Part shown: positions 8,622 through 17,998 of the stretch, in pieces
Layout: each line of letters opens with the position of its first letter
Position numbering within the stretch: position 1 is the stretch's first letter
NCBI GenBank assembly: GCA_947473805.1
Contig: CANJGB010000013.1
Span: 1 to 64,000 of the forward strand
Direction of reading: 5' to 3'
Length of the DNA: 64,000 nucleotides
Source: Alphaproteobacteria bacterium
Lineage (GTDB): Bacteria; Pseudomonadota; Alphaproteobacteria; Ferrovibrionales; Ferrovibrionaceae
Notes under the pieces: model-generated
What the model was told of the DNA's origin: nothing
Seen by the model: the letters and a program-made list of their open reading frames with translations, nothing else
Databases searched by the model: none
Position numbers and translations under genes: made by a program

Positions 8622-10016
8622 ATGCCCGTCCAACTGACCGCAATCCTCTACCTCGTCAGCTCGGTTCTTTTCATCCTGGCGCTGCGCGGGCTGTCGAGCC
8701 CGGCGAGCAGCCGCACCGGCAACATTTTCGGCATTACCGGCATGGTCATCGCGGTTGTCACCACCATCGCCAACCTGCAGGCCTTTACCGAAACCATCGT
8801 CTGGGTGGTGATTGCGCTGGCCATCGGCGGCGCCATCGGCACCCTGCTGGCCCGCCGCATCCAGATGACGGCCATGCCGCAGCTGGTCGCCGCCATGCAC
8901 TCGCTGGTCGGCCTCGCCGCCGTATTGGTTGCCGCGGCCGCCTTCTACGACCAGGAGGCCTTCGGCATCGCCACCAATGGCGAACTGCACTTCGCCAGCC
9001 GGATCGAGATGTCGCTCGGCATCGTCATCGGCATCATCACGTTCTCGGGCTCGCTGGTCGCCTTTGCCAAGCTGCAGGGCCTGGTGTCGGGCAATCCGCT
9101 GGTGTTCAAGGGCCAGCACATCCTCAATGCGGCGCTGGGCCTTGGCATCGTCGCGCTGATCGTCGCCTTCTGCATCGACCCGCGGCAGGAACTGCTGTGG
9201 GCGGTGACGCTGCTGGCCTTCATCGTCGGCTTCCTCGTCATCCTGCCGATCGGCGGTGCCGACATGCCGGTTGTCGTGTCGATGCTGAACTCCTATTCGG
9301 GCTGGGCGGCGGCGGGCATCGGTTTCACGTTGCTGAACCCGGCCTTGATCGTGACCGGCGCGCTCGTCGGTTCGTCCGGCGCCATCCTCTCATACATCAT
9401 GTGCAAGGGGATGAACCGCAGCCTGTTCAACGTCATCCTTGGCGGCTTTGGTGGCGAAACGGTGGTGGCCGGCGGCCTGAAGGTCGACCGTCCGTTCAAG
9501 GCGGGCTCGGCCGACGACGCCGCGTTCATCATGCAGAATGCCGGCAAGGTCATCATCGTGCCGGGCTACGGCATGGCGGTGAGCCAGGCGCAGCATGCGC
9601 TGCGCGAAATGGGCGACAAGCTGAAGGAACACGGCGTCGAGGTGAAGTACGCCATCCACCCCGTTGCCGGCCGCATGCCGGGCCACATGAACGTGCTGCT
9701 GGCCGAGGCCAACGTGTCCTACGACGAGGTCTTCGAGCTGGAGCAGATCAACTCCGACTTCCAGACCGCTGACGTCGCCTTCGTCATCGGCGCCAATGAC
9801 GTGACCAACCCGGCGGCGCGCGACGACCCCAAGAGCCCCATCTACGGCATGCCGATCCTGGACGTGGACAAGGCGAAGACCGTGCTGTTCGTGAAGCGGT
9901 CAATGGCGTCCGGCTATGCCGGCATCGACAACGACCTGTTCTACAAGGACAACACGATGATGCTCCTGGCCGACGCCAAGAAGATGGTCGAGGACATCGT
10001 CAAGGGCTTCCACTAG
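8622..10016 (+). CDS. pntB: NAD(P) transhydrogenase subunit beta
   Basis: A 464-residue protein with an N-terminal membrane region of about eight to nine helices (residues 1-260) and a C-terminal NADP(H)-binding domain III. The latter shows the signature VIIVPGYGMAVSQAQHALRE near residue 310, AIHPVAGRMPGHMNVLLAEA and the GANDVTNPAAR loop near residue 390. It completes the proton-translocating transhydrogenase with PntAA and PntAB and mainly supplies NADPH. The next gene is convergent and only 13 bp away, so no long 3' region is possible. Confidence 0.97.
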   Translation: MPVQLTAILYLVSSVLFILALRGLSSPASSRTGNIFGITGMVIAVVTTIANLQAFTETIVWVVIALAIGGAIGTLLARRIQMTAMPQLVAAMHSLVGLAAVLVAAAAFYDQEAFGIATNGELHFASRIEMSLGIVIGIITFSGSLVAFAKLQGLVSGNPLVFKGQHILNAALGLGIVALIVAFCIDPRQELLWAVTLLAFIVGFLVILPIGGADMPVVVSMLNSYSGWAAAGIGFTLLNPALIVTGALVGSSGAILSYIMCKGMNRSLFNVILGGFGGETVVAGGLKVDRPFKAGSADDAAFIMQNAGKVIIVPGYGMAVSQAQHALREMGDKLKEHGVEVKYAIHPVAGRMPGHMNVLLAEANVSYDEVFELEQINSDFQTADVAFVIGANDVTNPAARDDPKSPIYGMPILDVDKAKTVLFVKRSMASGYAGIDNDLFYKDNTMMLLADAKKMVEDIVKGFH

Positions 10017-10029
10017 AAGCCCGCATTCG

Positions 10030-10623
10030 TCAGGGCAGGCGAAGCCAGGCGCGCAGCGCTGGCCATTGCAGCACGAAGTCGGCGAGGGCGGCATAGCCGC
10101 GGGCGTTTGGATGCGCGCCATCGCCGGCCTGTGCTTCCGCTTTCCACGGCTCACACTTCGCGATGAACCCGTGAACGGGCAGGAACGGGATTGCCAGTTG
10201 CCGGCAGATATCGCCCTGCGCCCGCGCCAGTGTTTCGCCGCGGCGGTCGGTGTCGGCGTTGAACACCGGAATGGGGCCCATGACGATGGTGGGCGCAAAC
10301 GCCACGGCGCGCTGCAGGATCGCTGTGGAATTGGCGACGCTGCGTTCGAACGGCACGCGTGTGCTGTCGCCCACGGCGATGCCGTCATTGGCCCCGAAAG
10401 CGAACAGCAGGCGATGCTCGACGCCGGCCTGCAGGCGAGGGTGCGCCTCCGCTTCCCAGCGTGCGGCAATGTCGTCGCTGGTGTCGCGCCGTATGCCGAG
10501 ATTGTAGCCGGTCACGTCGCAGCCCACGCCACGGGCATGGGCGACAACGCGGCCGACCCAGCCGAAGGCGCTGTCGTCACCGGTGCCGTTCACAAAACTG
10601 TCGCCGAAGAAGCAGATGCGCAC
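10030..10623 (-). CDS. SGNH/GDSL-family hydrolase
   Basis: A 197-residue protein of the GDSL/SGNH esterase-lipase superfamily. Block I is FFGDSF with the nucleophile Ser9, block III is FGANDG, and block V is GDGAHPN with Asp168 and His171 completing the triad. No signal peptide is seen, so it is probably cytoplasmic. The substrate cannot be predicted; the family includes thioesterases, acyl-ester hydrolases and carbohydrate deacetylases. The gene is 25 bp downstream of an SDR gene on the same strand and could be expressed with it. Confidence 0.88.
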   Translation of the reverse strand: MRICFFGDSFVNGTGDDSAFGWVGRVVAHARGVGCDVTGYNLGIRRDTSDDIAARWEAEAHPRLQAGVEHRLLFAFGANDGIAVGDSTRVPFERSVANSTAILQRAVAFAPTIVMGPIPVFNADTDRRGETLARAQGDICRQLAIPFLPVHGFIAKCEPWKAEAQAGDGAHPNARGYAALADFVLQWPALRAWLRLP

Positions 10624-10648
10624 GGTTCAGGTCTCCTTTTTGAGGACG

Positions 10649-11473
10649 CTAGCCTGACGTCATGTGGACACCGCCGCTGACGCTGACAATCTGGCCGGTG
10701 ATGTAGCTGGATTTGTCCGAGGCGAGGAACAGGGCAAGCCAGGCGATATCCTCGGGCCGGCCGACGCGGCCAAGGGGCACGCTGGCGCCGCGCAGCTTCC
10801 CCTCGGCCAGCAGGCGGGGCATTTCCTCGGGCGGCACGGTGTTCTTCGCCCACTGGCTCTGCCGGCCGACATCGTCCAGCCTGTGCGGCACGATCCAGCC
10901 TGGCGCGATGGTGTTGATGCGCACGCCGCGCGGCGCCCATTCATAGGCCAGCGCCATGGCGAAGCTGTTCATGAAGCCCTTCACCGCGCCGTAGTGGACA
11001 ATGCGGGTGCTCTGCGTGGGCACCAGCGCCGAGATCGACGAGATGTTCACAACGCTGCCACCGCCGCGCACCAGCATGTCGGCGCCGGCGGCCTGGGTGC
11101 AGTTCACCGTGCCGTTGATGTTGAGCGCGATTTCCAGGTCGCGCACGTCCTGGCCCAGGTTCTCGAATTCGTAGCGGCCGGCGACGCCACCGGCCACGTT
11201 GACCAGGATTTCGATGGGTCCATGGGCGGCGCGGGCGGCGGCCACCATGGTATCGACGCTGGCGCGATTGGTGATGTCGGTCTCGAGGCCGAGCACCTTG
11301 CCCGGCAGGCCTTCGCGCCTGGCGTCGCCGGCCAGTTTGAGGGCGGCCTCACCGTCGCGGTCGGCGCAGGCGACATTCGCACCTTCGCGCGCGAACTCGC
11401 GCACCACGCCCTGGCCGATGCCACCGGTGCCGCCGGTAACGATGACGCTCTTGCCATTCAGGCCGAGATCCAT
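10649..11473 (-). CDS. Short-chain dehydrogenase/reductase (SDR family)
   Basis: A 274-residue classical SDR. The cofactor motif TGGTGGIG is at residues 13-20, with an acidic CADRDGE stretch after beta-2 (Asp38, Asp40) that suggests NAD(H) preference. The NVAGG motif is near residue 92, NISS with the catalytic serine near 143-146, and the YxxxK pair is Tyr161/Lys165. The substrate is unknown. It lies between the SGNH hydrolase and a DHA2 exporter on the same strand with short gaps (22 bp to the exporter stop), so the three may form one transcript. Confidence 0.9.
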   Translation of the reverse strand: MDLGLNGKSVIVTGGTGGIGQGVVREFAREGANVACADRDGEAALKLAGDARREGLPGKVLGLETDITNRASVDTMVAAARAAHGPIEILVNVAGGVAGRYEFENLGQDVRDLEIALNINGTVNCTQAAGADMLVRGGGSVVNISSISALVPTQSTRIVHYGAVKGFMNSFAMALAYEWAPRGVRINTIAPGWIVPHRLDDVGRQSQWAKNTVPPEEMPRLLAEGKLRGASVPLGRVGRPEDIAWLALFLASDKSSYITGQIVSVSGGVHMTSG

Positions 11474-11495
11474 TCTTTCCTCCCGCGCGTGACGT

Positions 11496-12917
11496 CTATT
11501 TCTTCCGGTGATGCTCCCGGTAAATCACCCAGGCGGCGACGAAGATCGGCAGTGCGAGGGCGAAATTGAGCATGAAGGTCTGGGCGAATGCCGTGGAAAG
11601 GGCATGCGTGCGCACCGGATCGTGCGCGCCTTCGGTAACGAAGCGATATTGCAGCATGACCGCGAGGAGGGCCGTGCCGAGCGGCGCGCCGAACCGCTGC
11701 ACCATGTTCTGCACCGTCGAGGCATTGGGCATGGCCTCGCGCGCCAGGTGGCGATAGGCGACCGCCATGGCCGGTGTCGTCATGGCGGCGATGCCGACGC
11801 CGCGCAGGAACTGGCCGGTGCCCAGCATCCAGTAGGCCGGGTCCTGGCCCAGCCACATGAAGGGGGCGGTGCCGACGAGGTAGAACAGGATGCCGATGGC
11901 GCACACCAGCGCCGGGTCGCCGCGGTCGGAATAGCGGCCGGTGAACGGCAGGGCGGCGATCATGCCGACACCCTGCGGGATCAGCAGCAGGCCCACATGG
12001 GCGGGCGAGAAGCCGCCAACCTGCAGGTAGTAGAGCGGCAGCAGCAACTGGCCGCCGAAACTGCCGATGGCGACAAGGAACGTCACCATGGTCGCGGCGG
12101 TAAAGGTGGGGTTCGAGAACAGGCGCAGGTCCAGCAGTGCAGTCTCGCCCTTGCGGGAAGCGTAAGCCGCGAACAGGGTGCTGAGCGCGATGCCGGCCAG
12201 CAGCGGGCCGATCACCATCGGCGCCAGAACCGTGCCGGCATGGCCGAACTCGGCAACGGCGTAGGTAGCCAGCGCCATTCCGGGTGAAATCAGCAGCAGG
12301 CCGACGAAATCGAGCCGCAGCGGCGTGCGCGCCTCGGTATCGGGCAAATAGCGCCAGGCGAACCAGATGCCGAGCAGGGCGATGGGCGTCGCGAAGGCAA
12401 ACAGCCAACGCCATGACAAATACTCCACCAATACGCCGCCGATGACGGGGCCCAGCAGGGGCGAGAGCAGGACCGGCACGCCGACCATGGCCATCAGGCG
12501 GCCCATGCGGCGCGGGCCCGCCAGTTGCGCGATCATGCCCTGCAGCATCGGCGCCAGCAGGCCGCCGGCCACACCCTGCAGCATGCGAAAGGCGATCAGG
12601 CTTTCCGCCGACCAGGCCAGGCCGCACAGCAGCGACGTCACGGCAAAGCCGCCGAGGCACCAGATGTACAGTCGCTTCATGCCCATGCGCGCGGTAGCCC
12701 AGCGCGTCAGCGGCAGCGCCAGCGAGAGGGTCAGCAGGTAACCGGTTGAGACCCACTGGATCTGCGCCAGCGAGGAATGCAGGTCGACGATCAGGCGGTC
12801 GAGCGCGATGTTGACGGTGGTCGTGCTGAGGTGAGTGAGGATCGAGCCGAAACAGGTGATCAGCCCGGCGCGAATCAACGGCCAGGTGATCCGGTCGTCT
12901 GACTCGGTTTCCTCCAT
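11496..12917 (-). CDS. DHA2-family MFS drug/metabolite exporter, copy 1
   Basis: A 473-residue membrane protein of the EmrB/QacA type (DHA2), normally 14 helices, that exports small molecules in exchange for protons. The A-like motif WATARMGMKRLYIWC follows the second helix, and a motif C-like segment GVPVLLSPLLGPVIGGVLVE lies near residue 145. It is closely similar in length and sequence to the next gene (shared WVSTGYLLTLSL, SLIAFR.LQG, LLLPLYY stretches), so the two arose by tandem duplication. No adaptor (EmrA-like) gene is next to it. Confidence 0.9.
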   Translation of the reverse strand: MEETESDDRITWPLIRAGLITCFGSILTHLSTTTVNIALDRLIVDLHSSLAQIQWVSTGYLLTLSLALPLTRWATARMGMKRLYIWCLGGFAVTSLLCGLAWSAESLIAFRMLQGVAGGLLAPMLQGMIAQLAGPRRMGRLMAMVGVPVLLSPLLGPVIGGVLVEYLSWRWLFAFATPIALLGIWFAWRYLPDTEARTPLRLDFVGLLLISPGMALATYAVAEFGHAGTVLAPMVIGPLLAGIALSTLFAAYASRKGETALLDLRLFSNPTFTAATMVTFLVAIGSFGGQLLLPLYYLQVGGFSPAHVGLLLIPQGVGMIAALPFTGRYSDRGDPALVCAIGILFYLVGTAPFMWLGQDPAYWMLGTGQFLRGVGIAAMTTPAMAVAYRHLAREAMPNASTVQNMVQRFGAPLGTALLAVMLQYRFVTEGAHDPVRTHALSTAFAQTFMLNFALALPIFVAAWVIYREHHRKK

Positions 12918-12965
12918 GGCCGGACTATCGCCGATTTTTCCCGGTGCGGGCGGAAAAAAGGCGAA

Positions 12966-14390
12966 CTAGCGCGGCCGTGCGGCGGACGTTCGCATGAGGA
13001 CAAGCCCGGCGAACAGGCCCGGCAGGAACACTGCGATGTTGAGAATGAATGTCTGCGAAAAGGCGGCGGCGAGGGCGGCGTCCTTCGGCAGGCTGGCGAC
13101 TTCGATGCCGAAGCGCCATTGCACGACCACGGCCATCAGCGCGGTGCCGATTGGCGCGCCGAAGCGCTGGATCATGCTGATGACAGTGGTGGCGTTCGGG
13201 ATCGCGTGCTTTGGCAGGCGGCGATAGGCGACGGTCAGCGCTGGCGTCATCATCGTGCCGATCCCCACGCCGCGCAGCACGAGCGCCAGCGACAATAGCC
13301 AATAGGGCGGGTCGTAGGAGGCGAAGGCGAAGGGCAGGGTGCCGATCACGATCAGCAGCAGCCCGGCGATCAGCACCTTGCCGGGATTGGCCTGGTCGGC
13401 GAGGCGGCCGGACACCGGCGCCGAGAGCATCAGGCCCAGGCCCTGGGGCGCCAGCAGCAGGCCAGCATCGAGCGCCGACTGGCCGCCAGCCTGCTGGTAG
13501 TAGAGCGGCAGGATGAGCTGGCCGCCCAGGCTGCCAATGCCCATGACGAACACGGTGACGGCGCAGGCGGTGAACACCGGCTCGTGAAACAGCCGCAGGT
13601 CCAGCAGCGCCGTCTCGCCGCGGCGGAGCGCGTGCACGGCAAAGCCCATAACCAGCAAGATTCCGCCCAAGGTGGGAACCAGCACGGTCCAGTCATTCAG
13701 CGTGCCCGTATGGCCGAAGGCGGAAATGCCGTAGGTGACCAGCGCCAGGCCGGGACAGATCAGCAGCATACCGGTCATGTCGAGCGGCGTGGGTATCGGC
13801 TTGGCGTCGGCCGGCAGGCGCCGCCAAGCGTACCAGATGCCCCACAGCGCCAGCGGCGTGTTGATCAGGAAGATCCAGCGCCACGACAGCGACTCGATCA
13901 GGAAGCCGCCGACCAGCGGTCCCAGCAGCGGCGACAGCAGGATGGGTATGCCGACGATGTTCATCATGCGGCCGATCTGGGTGGGCCGGGCCAACTGGGC
14001 GATCATCGTCTGGAACATGGGGGCCAGCAGGCCGCCGACGGCACCCTGCAATGCGCGAAATGCGATCAGGCTGCCGGCCGACCAGGCCAGGCCGCACAAA
14101 GCCGAGGTCAGGGCGAAGCCGAACAGGCACCACAGGTACAGCCGCTTCATGCCGACGCGCGTGGCCGCCCAGCGCATCAGCGGCAGGACCAGCGAAAGGG
14201 TCAGCAGGTAGCCGGTCGAAACCCACTGGATGGCGGCCAGGGTGGAGTCCAGTTCGATGATCAAACGATCGATGGCGACGTTGATCGTCGTCATGGCGAT
14301 GTTGGTCAGGAAGGCGCCGAAGCTGGCGGCCAGCGCAATGCGCGCCTGTGGCCAGGTAATGCGGTCGCTGCCGCCGTGGGTCTCCTCCAT
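12966..14390 (-). CDS. DHA2-family MFS drug/metabolite exporter, copy 2
   Basis: A 474-residue paralogue of the neighbouring exporter; both begin MEET and share the early segment LIQWVSTGYLLTLSL-like region, the GMKRLY loop and the PILLSPLLGPLVGG motif (motif C type, characteristic of antiporters). Being upstream of the other copy on the minus strand with a 48-bp gap, it is probably transcribed first. Substrates are unknown. The end of the protein is shorter than in many DHA2 members, as for copy 1. No regulator gene is adjacent. Confidence 0.9.
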   Translation of the reverse strand: MEETHGGSDRITWPQARIALAASFGAFLTNIAMTTINVAIDRLIIELDSTLAAIQWVSTGYLLTLSLVLPLMRWAATRVGMKRLYLWCLFGFALTSALCGLAWSAGSLIAFRALQGAVGGLLAPMFQTMIAQLARPTQIGRMMNIVGIPILLSPLLGPLVGGFLIESLSWRWIFLINTPLALWGIWYAWRRLPADAKPIPTPLDMTGMLLICPGLALVTYGISAFGHTGTLNDWTVLVPTLGGILLVMGFAVHALRRGETALLDLRLFHEPVFTACAVTVFVMGIGSLGGQLILPLYYQQAGGQSALDAGLLLAPQGLGLMLSAPVSGRLADQANPGKVLIAGLLLIVIGTLPFAFASYDPPYWLLSLALVLRGVGIGTMMTPALTVAYRRLPKHAIPNATTVISMIQRFGAPIGTALMAVVVQWRFGIEVASLPKDAALAAAFSQTFILNIAVFLPGLFAGLVLMRTSAARPR

Positions 14391-14432
14391 GCGACCATCA
14401 TTCCTGATTCGGCCGCGGAAGGCACGTCCTGT

Positions 14433-16181
14433 CTAGCTGGCCTTGGCCATGAGTTCGTCTGGTTCCACAAGGCGGTGGAGCGGGAAGACCATGGTGACGG
14501 TGGTACCCTGGCCCTCGACGCTTTCGAGCGTGAAGTCGGCGCCATGCAGTTCGGTCAGCTGCTTCGCGATCGGCAGGCCCAGGCCGGTACCCTGGCCACG
14601 CTGGCCGCGTTGATAAATCGTCTGCGGCTCGACCTGGACATAGGGTTCCAGCACACGCTGTACGTCGCCAGCCGGAATGCCGACGCCGGTATCGGCGACG
14701 CCCATGATCAGGCCCTTGCTGGTGCGGGCCAGCCGCGCCGTCACAGTGCCACCACGCGGGGTGAATTTGACGCCGTTGGACAGCAGGTTGACCAGGATCT
14801 GGTGCAGGGCCTGGCGGTCGGCCAGCAGCAGTGGCGTCACCTGCATGTCGCGCTCGATCATGACGCCGGCGTCGGCGGCGAGGGTGCGGACGAGACGCAG
14901 CGCGTCCTCGATGGCATCGACGGGATCAAGGCGTTCGATCCGCAGCTTCATGCCGCCCGCCTCGATCTTCGAGATGTCGAGCAGGTTGTTGATCAGTTGC
15001 AGCAGGTGCCGGCCGGCGTCGGCGATATCGCCCACCCCCTCGCGCTGCTTCTGGTTCAGCGCGCCGTAGATGTTGTGCAACAGCAGATCGGAAAAGCCGA
15101 GAATGGCGTTCAGCGGTGTGCGCAACTCGTGGCTCATGCTCGACAGGAAGGTCGACTTGGCGCGGCTCGCCTGTTCGGCGGCGCTGCGGGCCGCTTCGAT
15201 TTCGTACAGGTGACGAACTTCGGCCAGCGCGCGGCGGCGAACCAGGAAAGCGCCCCAGATCAGCGCAACGAGCAGGACACCGAGCAGGCTCAGTTTTCCC
15301 CACACATCAGTCCGCCAGGTCCCCAGCACCGCGGAAGTTGCGACCGCCACCGACACTTCAAGCGGATATCCGGGCACGCGCCTGTAGCTGATGATCCGCT
15401 CGGTGTTGTCCAGGGGCCCCTGGCCCCGGAAGGTCGCCGCGGCCTGGCCGCCGTGTTGCGACAGGGCGCTACTGGTACTGTTGCCTGTGCCGAGGTACCG
15501 GGCGCCGTCGGGTTCGCGCGCGAGCACGGCGCCGTCATCGCGCAACATCACCACGGTACCGGAGGGGCCCAGGTCGAGAGCCTGGTACAGACTGGCGAAA
15601 TAGGCCGGTTCGACAATGCCGGCAACGATCCCGTCGAATGAGCCGGCCGAGGTCTCGAGCCGGCGCGATATCGGCACGACCCATTCATCGGCGCCGCCGC
15701 GCGCACGCACAGGCTGGCCGATGAAGGCCGTGTGGCCAGGATGCTGGAGATGATGGACGAAATACTCACGATCGGCCACCGACACGCCATGCAGCACGGG
15801 GGAGGTCGATGCCACCTCGGCGCGTCCCTCTGCGTCGGTCCAGACGAGATTGCGGAGCATCGGCGCGACCGCTTGCAGTTCGCGCATGCGCCGACAGGCC
15901 TCCGTCTCGTCAATGCGGCCCGCCCGCACTTCGCTATGGATTTCTCCGGCCGCCTCCAGCGTACGTTCGATAGCATCGATCGTTCGCGCGGCATGTTCGG
16001 CCAGCAGGCGGGAAAAATTCGCAGTGGTGCGTTCGGCGTCGGCGATCGCCACGCGCCGGGTCGTCACGATGTTCGCGGTGAACAGCGCGCTGACCACAAG
16101 CACGATGACGACAGCGGCGACAATCGGACTGTTCTCCAGCCGCGATCCCGCCCGCCAAATACGTTTCGGCATCCACTTCAT
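14433..16181 (-). CDS. Membrane sensor histidine kinase with extracytoplasmic dCache-like sensor
   Basis: A 582-residue kinase. Helix 1 spans about residues 18-40 and helix 2 about 296-314, enclosing a 250-residue periplasmic region with dCache/PDC features (VSVADREYFVHHLQHPGHTA near 134-152, and EWVVPISRRL). The cytoplasmic part has a short coiled coil, a HisKA domain with His351 in SHELRTPLN, and a HATPase domain with the NLLSNGVKFTPRGG N-box, DTGVGIP and the GQGTGLGLPIAKQL box. No receiver or HAMP domain is apparent and no response-regulator gene is adjacent, so its partner is unknown. dCache domains usually bind small organic ligands. Confidence 0.92.
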   Translation of the reverse strand: MKWMPKRIWRAGSRLENSPIVAAVVIVLVVSALFTANIVTTRRVAIADAERTTANFSRLLAEHAARTIDAIERTLEAAGEIHSEVRAGRIDETEACRRMRELQAVAPMLRNLVWTDAEGRAEVASTSPVLHGVSVADREYFVHHLQHPGHTAFIGQPVRARGGADEWVVPISRRLETSAGSFDGIVAGIVEPAYFASLYQALDLGPSGTVVMLRDDGAVLAREPDGARYLGTGNSTSSALSQHGGQAAATFRGQGPLDNTERIISYRRVPGYPLEVSVAVATSAVLGTWRTDVWGKLSLLGVLLVALIWGAFLVRRRALAEVRHLYEIEAARSAAEQASRAKSTFLSSMSHELRTPLNAILGFSDLLLHNIYGALNQKQREGVGDIADAGRHLLQLINNLLDISKIEAGGMKLRIERLDPVDAIEDALRLVRTLAADAGVMIERDMQVTPLLLADRQALHQILVNLLSNGVKFTPRGGTVTARLARTSKGLIMGVADTGVGIPAGDVQRVLEPYVQVEPQTIYQRGQRGQGTGLGLPIAKQLTELHGADFTLESVEGQGTTVTMVFPLHRLVEPDELMAKAS

Positions 16182-16244
16182 CCGGTAGAATCACTCGGGC
16201 CCGAACATGGCATGAGTGAAACGCGGAAAAGTTAATTTCCCCCT

Positions 16245-16264
16245 AGTCCTTTCGGCCTAGGACT
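16245..16264. other. Small inverted repeat in the kinase/rpsU intergenic region
   Basis: AGTCCT and AGGACT form a perfect 6-bp inverted repeat around an 8-base loop (TTCGGCCT). It lies between the start of the sensor kinase gene and the rpsU terminator. Neither strand has a convincing T-run after it, so a protein-binding site or chance is as likely as a terminator. Confidence 0.25.
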
Positions 16265-16311
16265 GCCGCCCGGCAAAGCCTGTGACGCTGACGGGAGACG
16301 CGCAAAAAGCA

Positions 16312-16334
16312 AAAGCCCCGCACGGCGGGGCTTT
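16312..16334 (-). terminator. Rho-independent terminator of rpsU
   Basis: AAAGCCCCGC-ACG-GCGGGGCTTT is a perfect 10-bp stem with a three-base loop. Read on the minus strand, it begins 22 bp after the rpsU stop codon and is followed by a T-rich stretch (GCTTTTTGCG), as expected for an intrinsic terminator. Confidence 0.9.
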
Positions 16335-16356
16335 CAACTCGGCTATGGCCGGAAAA

Positions 16357-16563
16357 CTAGGCGTTGCCTTCACGCTGGGCGCGCTTGCGGGCCAGCTTGC
16401 GGGCGCGACGGATCGATTCCGCCTTTTCACGCGCCTTGCGTTCCGACGGCTTTTCGTAATGGCTGCGCAGCTTCATCTCACGGAAGATGCCCTCGCGCTG
16501 CATCTTCTTCTTCAGCGCACGGAGCGCCTGATCGACGTTGTTGTCGCGAACCATAACCTGCAC
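16357..16563 (-). CDS. rpsU: 30S ribosomal protein S21
   Basis: A 68-residue, very basic protein matching alphaproteobacterial bS21, a component of the small subunit head/platform near the anti-Shine-Dalgarno region. The typical start [20 protein letters not shown], the [20 protein letters not shown] core and the arginine/lysine-rich C-terminal helix are visible. The GTG at 16563 was chosen because an AGGAGG ribosome binding site stands about ten bases upstream; a longer frame from an ATG further upstream includes non-conserved residues. The gene is monocistronic and has its own terminator. Confidence 0.95.
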   Translation of the reverse strand: MQVMVRDNNVDQALRALKKKMQREGIFREMKLRSHYEKPSERKAREKAESIRRARKLARKRAQREGNA

Positions 16564-16811
16564 GGGGCCACACCCTCCTAAGCGGGTAATTCCAAAGCCG
16601 TTGAACTTTTTCCCAGTCCGCACCACATTCCGGCCGCCTGCGGCGACAGGGCCATGTGCGTTAACAGGAAAAACCCGCCGGGCAGACCCGAACGGGACGG
16701 CGGCTGTATAGCAGAGCCAAAACCCGTTGTGAAGGCCCGTTTTCCGCCGAAATCCGCCATTTCCGGCCCCGAACCTTTGACCCCGCGAGTCCCCGCCGCC
16801 ATATTGCCCCT

Positions 16812-17357
16812 ATGGCCATTCTTAAAATTGCCCGTATGGGGCACCCGGTACTTGCCGGCAGGGCGATGCCGGTCGAAGACCCGACCGCCCCGGAAATCCG
16901 CCGTCTGGTCGAGGACATGATCGAAACCATGGAAGATGCCCCGGGTATCGGCCTTGCCGCCCCCCAGGTGCATGTCCCGCTCCGGATCGTCGTGTTCTTC
17001 GTGCCCGAGGGGCGCGCAGGGGCCGAGGGCGGGGTGCCGCTGACGGTGCTGATCAATCCGGTTATCCAGCCATTCGGACCGGAACAGGCCCTGGGCTGGG
17101 AAGGTTGCCTGTCGGTGCCTGGCCTGCGGGGCGAGGTGCCGCGGTTTACCCGCATCCGCTATTCCGGCACCACGCCGGACGGCGACGTCATCGAACGCGT
17201 CGCCGAGGGCATGCATGCCCGGGTGGTGCAGCACGAGTGCGATCATCTGGATGGTACGCTGTACCCGCAGCGCATGGCCGACCTGAAGAACCTGGTGTTC
17301 GAAAGCGAAATCCGGCACCACCTGTCGCCGCAGGCGGCGGAGGAGTCGGCGGAATGA
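16812..17357 (+). CDS. def: Peptide deformylase
   Basis: A 181-residue metalloenzyme that removes the formyl group from the N-terminal methionine of new proteins. All three family motifs are present: GIGLAAPQV (45-53), EGCLS with the metal ligand Cys99, and HECDH with His141, Glu142 and His145. It lacks any leader. The stop codon overlaps the start of the COQ9-family gene by ATGA, so the two are translated as a pair. A separate fmt gene, often next to def, is not in the window. Confidence 0.96.
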   Translation: MAILKIARMGHPVLAGRAMPVEDPTAPEIRRLVEDMIETMEDAPGIGLAAPQVHVPLRIVVFFVPEGRAGAEGGVPLTVLINPVIQPFGPEQALGWEGCLSVPGLRGEVPRFTRIRYSGTTPDGDVIERVAEGMHARVVQHECDHLDGTLYPQRMADLKNLVFESEIRHHLSPQAAEESAE

Positions 17358-17998
17358 CGGACATGGACGATCTCGACGCGATCCGCGCGCGGCTGCTGCC
17401 CGCTGTGCTCCCGCACGTCCCTTTTGAGGGCTGGACCGCCCGTGCAGTGACCCATGCGGCGGTGGACGCCGGGGTCAGCGACGACGAGTTGCTGCGCGCG
17501 TGCCCCAACGGTGCGGCCGACCTGGTTGCGTTCTGGGTGGCGCAGGCCGATCGCGACATGATCGGGACGCTGGCTACACGCGACCTGAAGAAGCTGAAGA
17601 TGCGCGAACGCATTGCGCTGGCCGTTCGCCTTCGTCTGGAGCCGCTGGCGGCACATCGCGAAGCGGTCCGCCGGGCGCTGGCGCTGCAGGCGCTGCCCGC
17701 CCAGGCGGCACGCACGCCGCGCCAGCTGTACCAGACCGTCGATGCGATCTGGCACGCCGTGGGCGACGGATCGACGGACTGGAGCTTTTATTCCAAGCGC
17801 CTGCTGCTGGCGGGCGTCTATTCGTCAACCCTGCTGTACTGGCTCAACGACAGTAGCGAAGGCGCAGCGGCGACCTGGGCGTTTCTTGACCGCCGCATTG
17901 CCGATGTCATGCGCCTTGGAAAGGTTGGGCCTGGCCTGAAGCGGTTGACCGACCGGCTGCCAGACCCGTTCGACCTGCTACGCCGCGCGCGGCGGTAG
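17354..17998 (+). CDS. COQ9-family protein
   Basis: A 214-residue helical protein of the COQ9 family. It has an N-terminal TetR-like fold (residues 5-60: the WTARAVTHAAVDAGVSDDEL segment resembles the helix-turn-helix) and a C-terminal lipid-binding region with WHAVGDGSTDWSFYSKRLLL (residues about 134-153), a signature of the family. In mitochondria COQ9 presents lipid intermediates of ubiquinone synthesis to COQ7; alphaproteobacterial members are assumed to act similarly. The ATG at 17354 overlaps the TGA of def. Confidence 0.9.
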   Translation: MTDMDDLDAIRARLLPAVLPHVPFEGWTARAVTHAAVDAGVSDDELLRACPNGAADLVAFWVAQADRDMIGTLATRDLKKLKMRERIALAVRLRLEPLAAHREAVRRALALQALPAQAARTPRQLYQTVDAIWHAVGDGSTDWSFYSKRLLLAGVYSSTLLYWLNDSSEGAAATWAFLDRRIADVMRLGKVGPGLKRLTDRLPDPFDLLRRARR

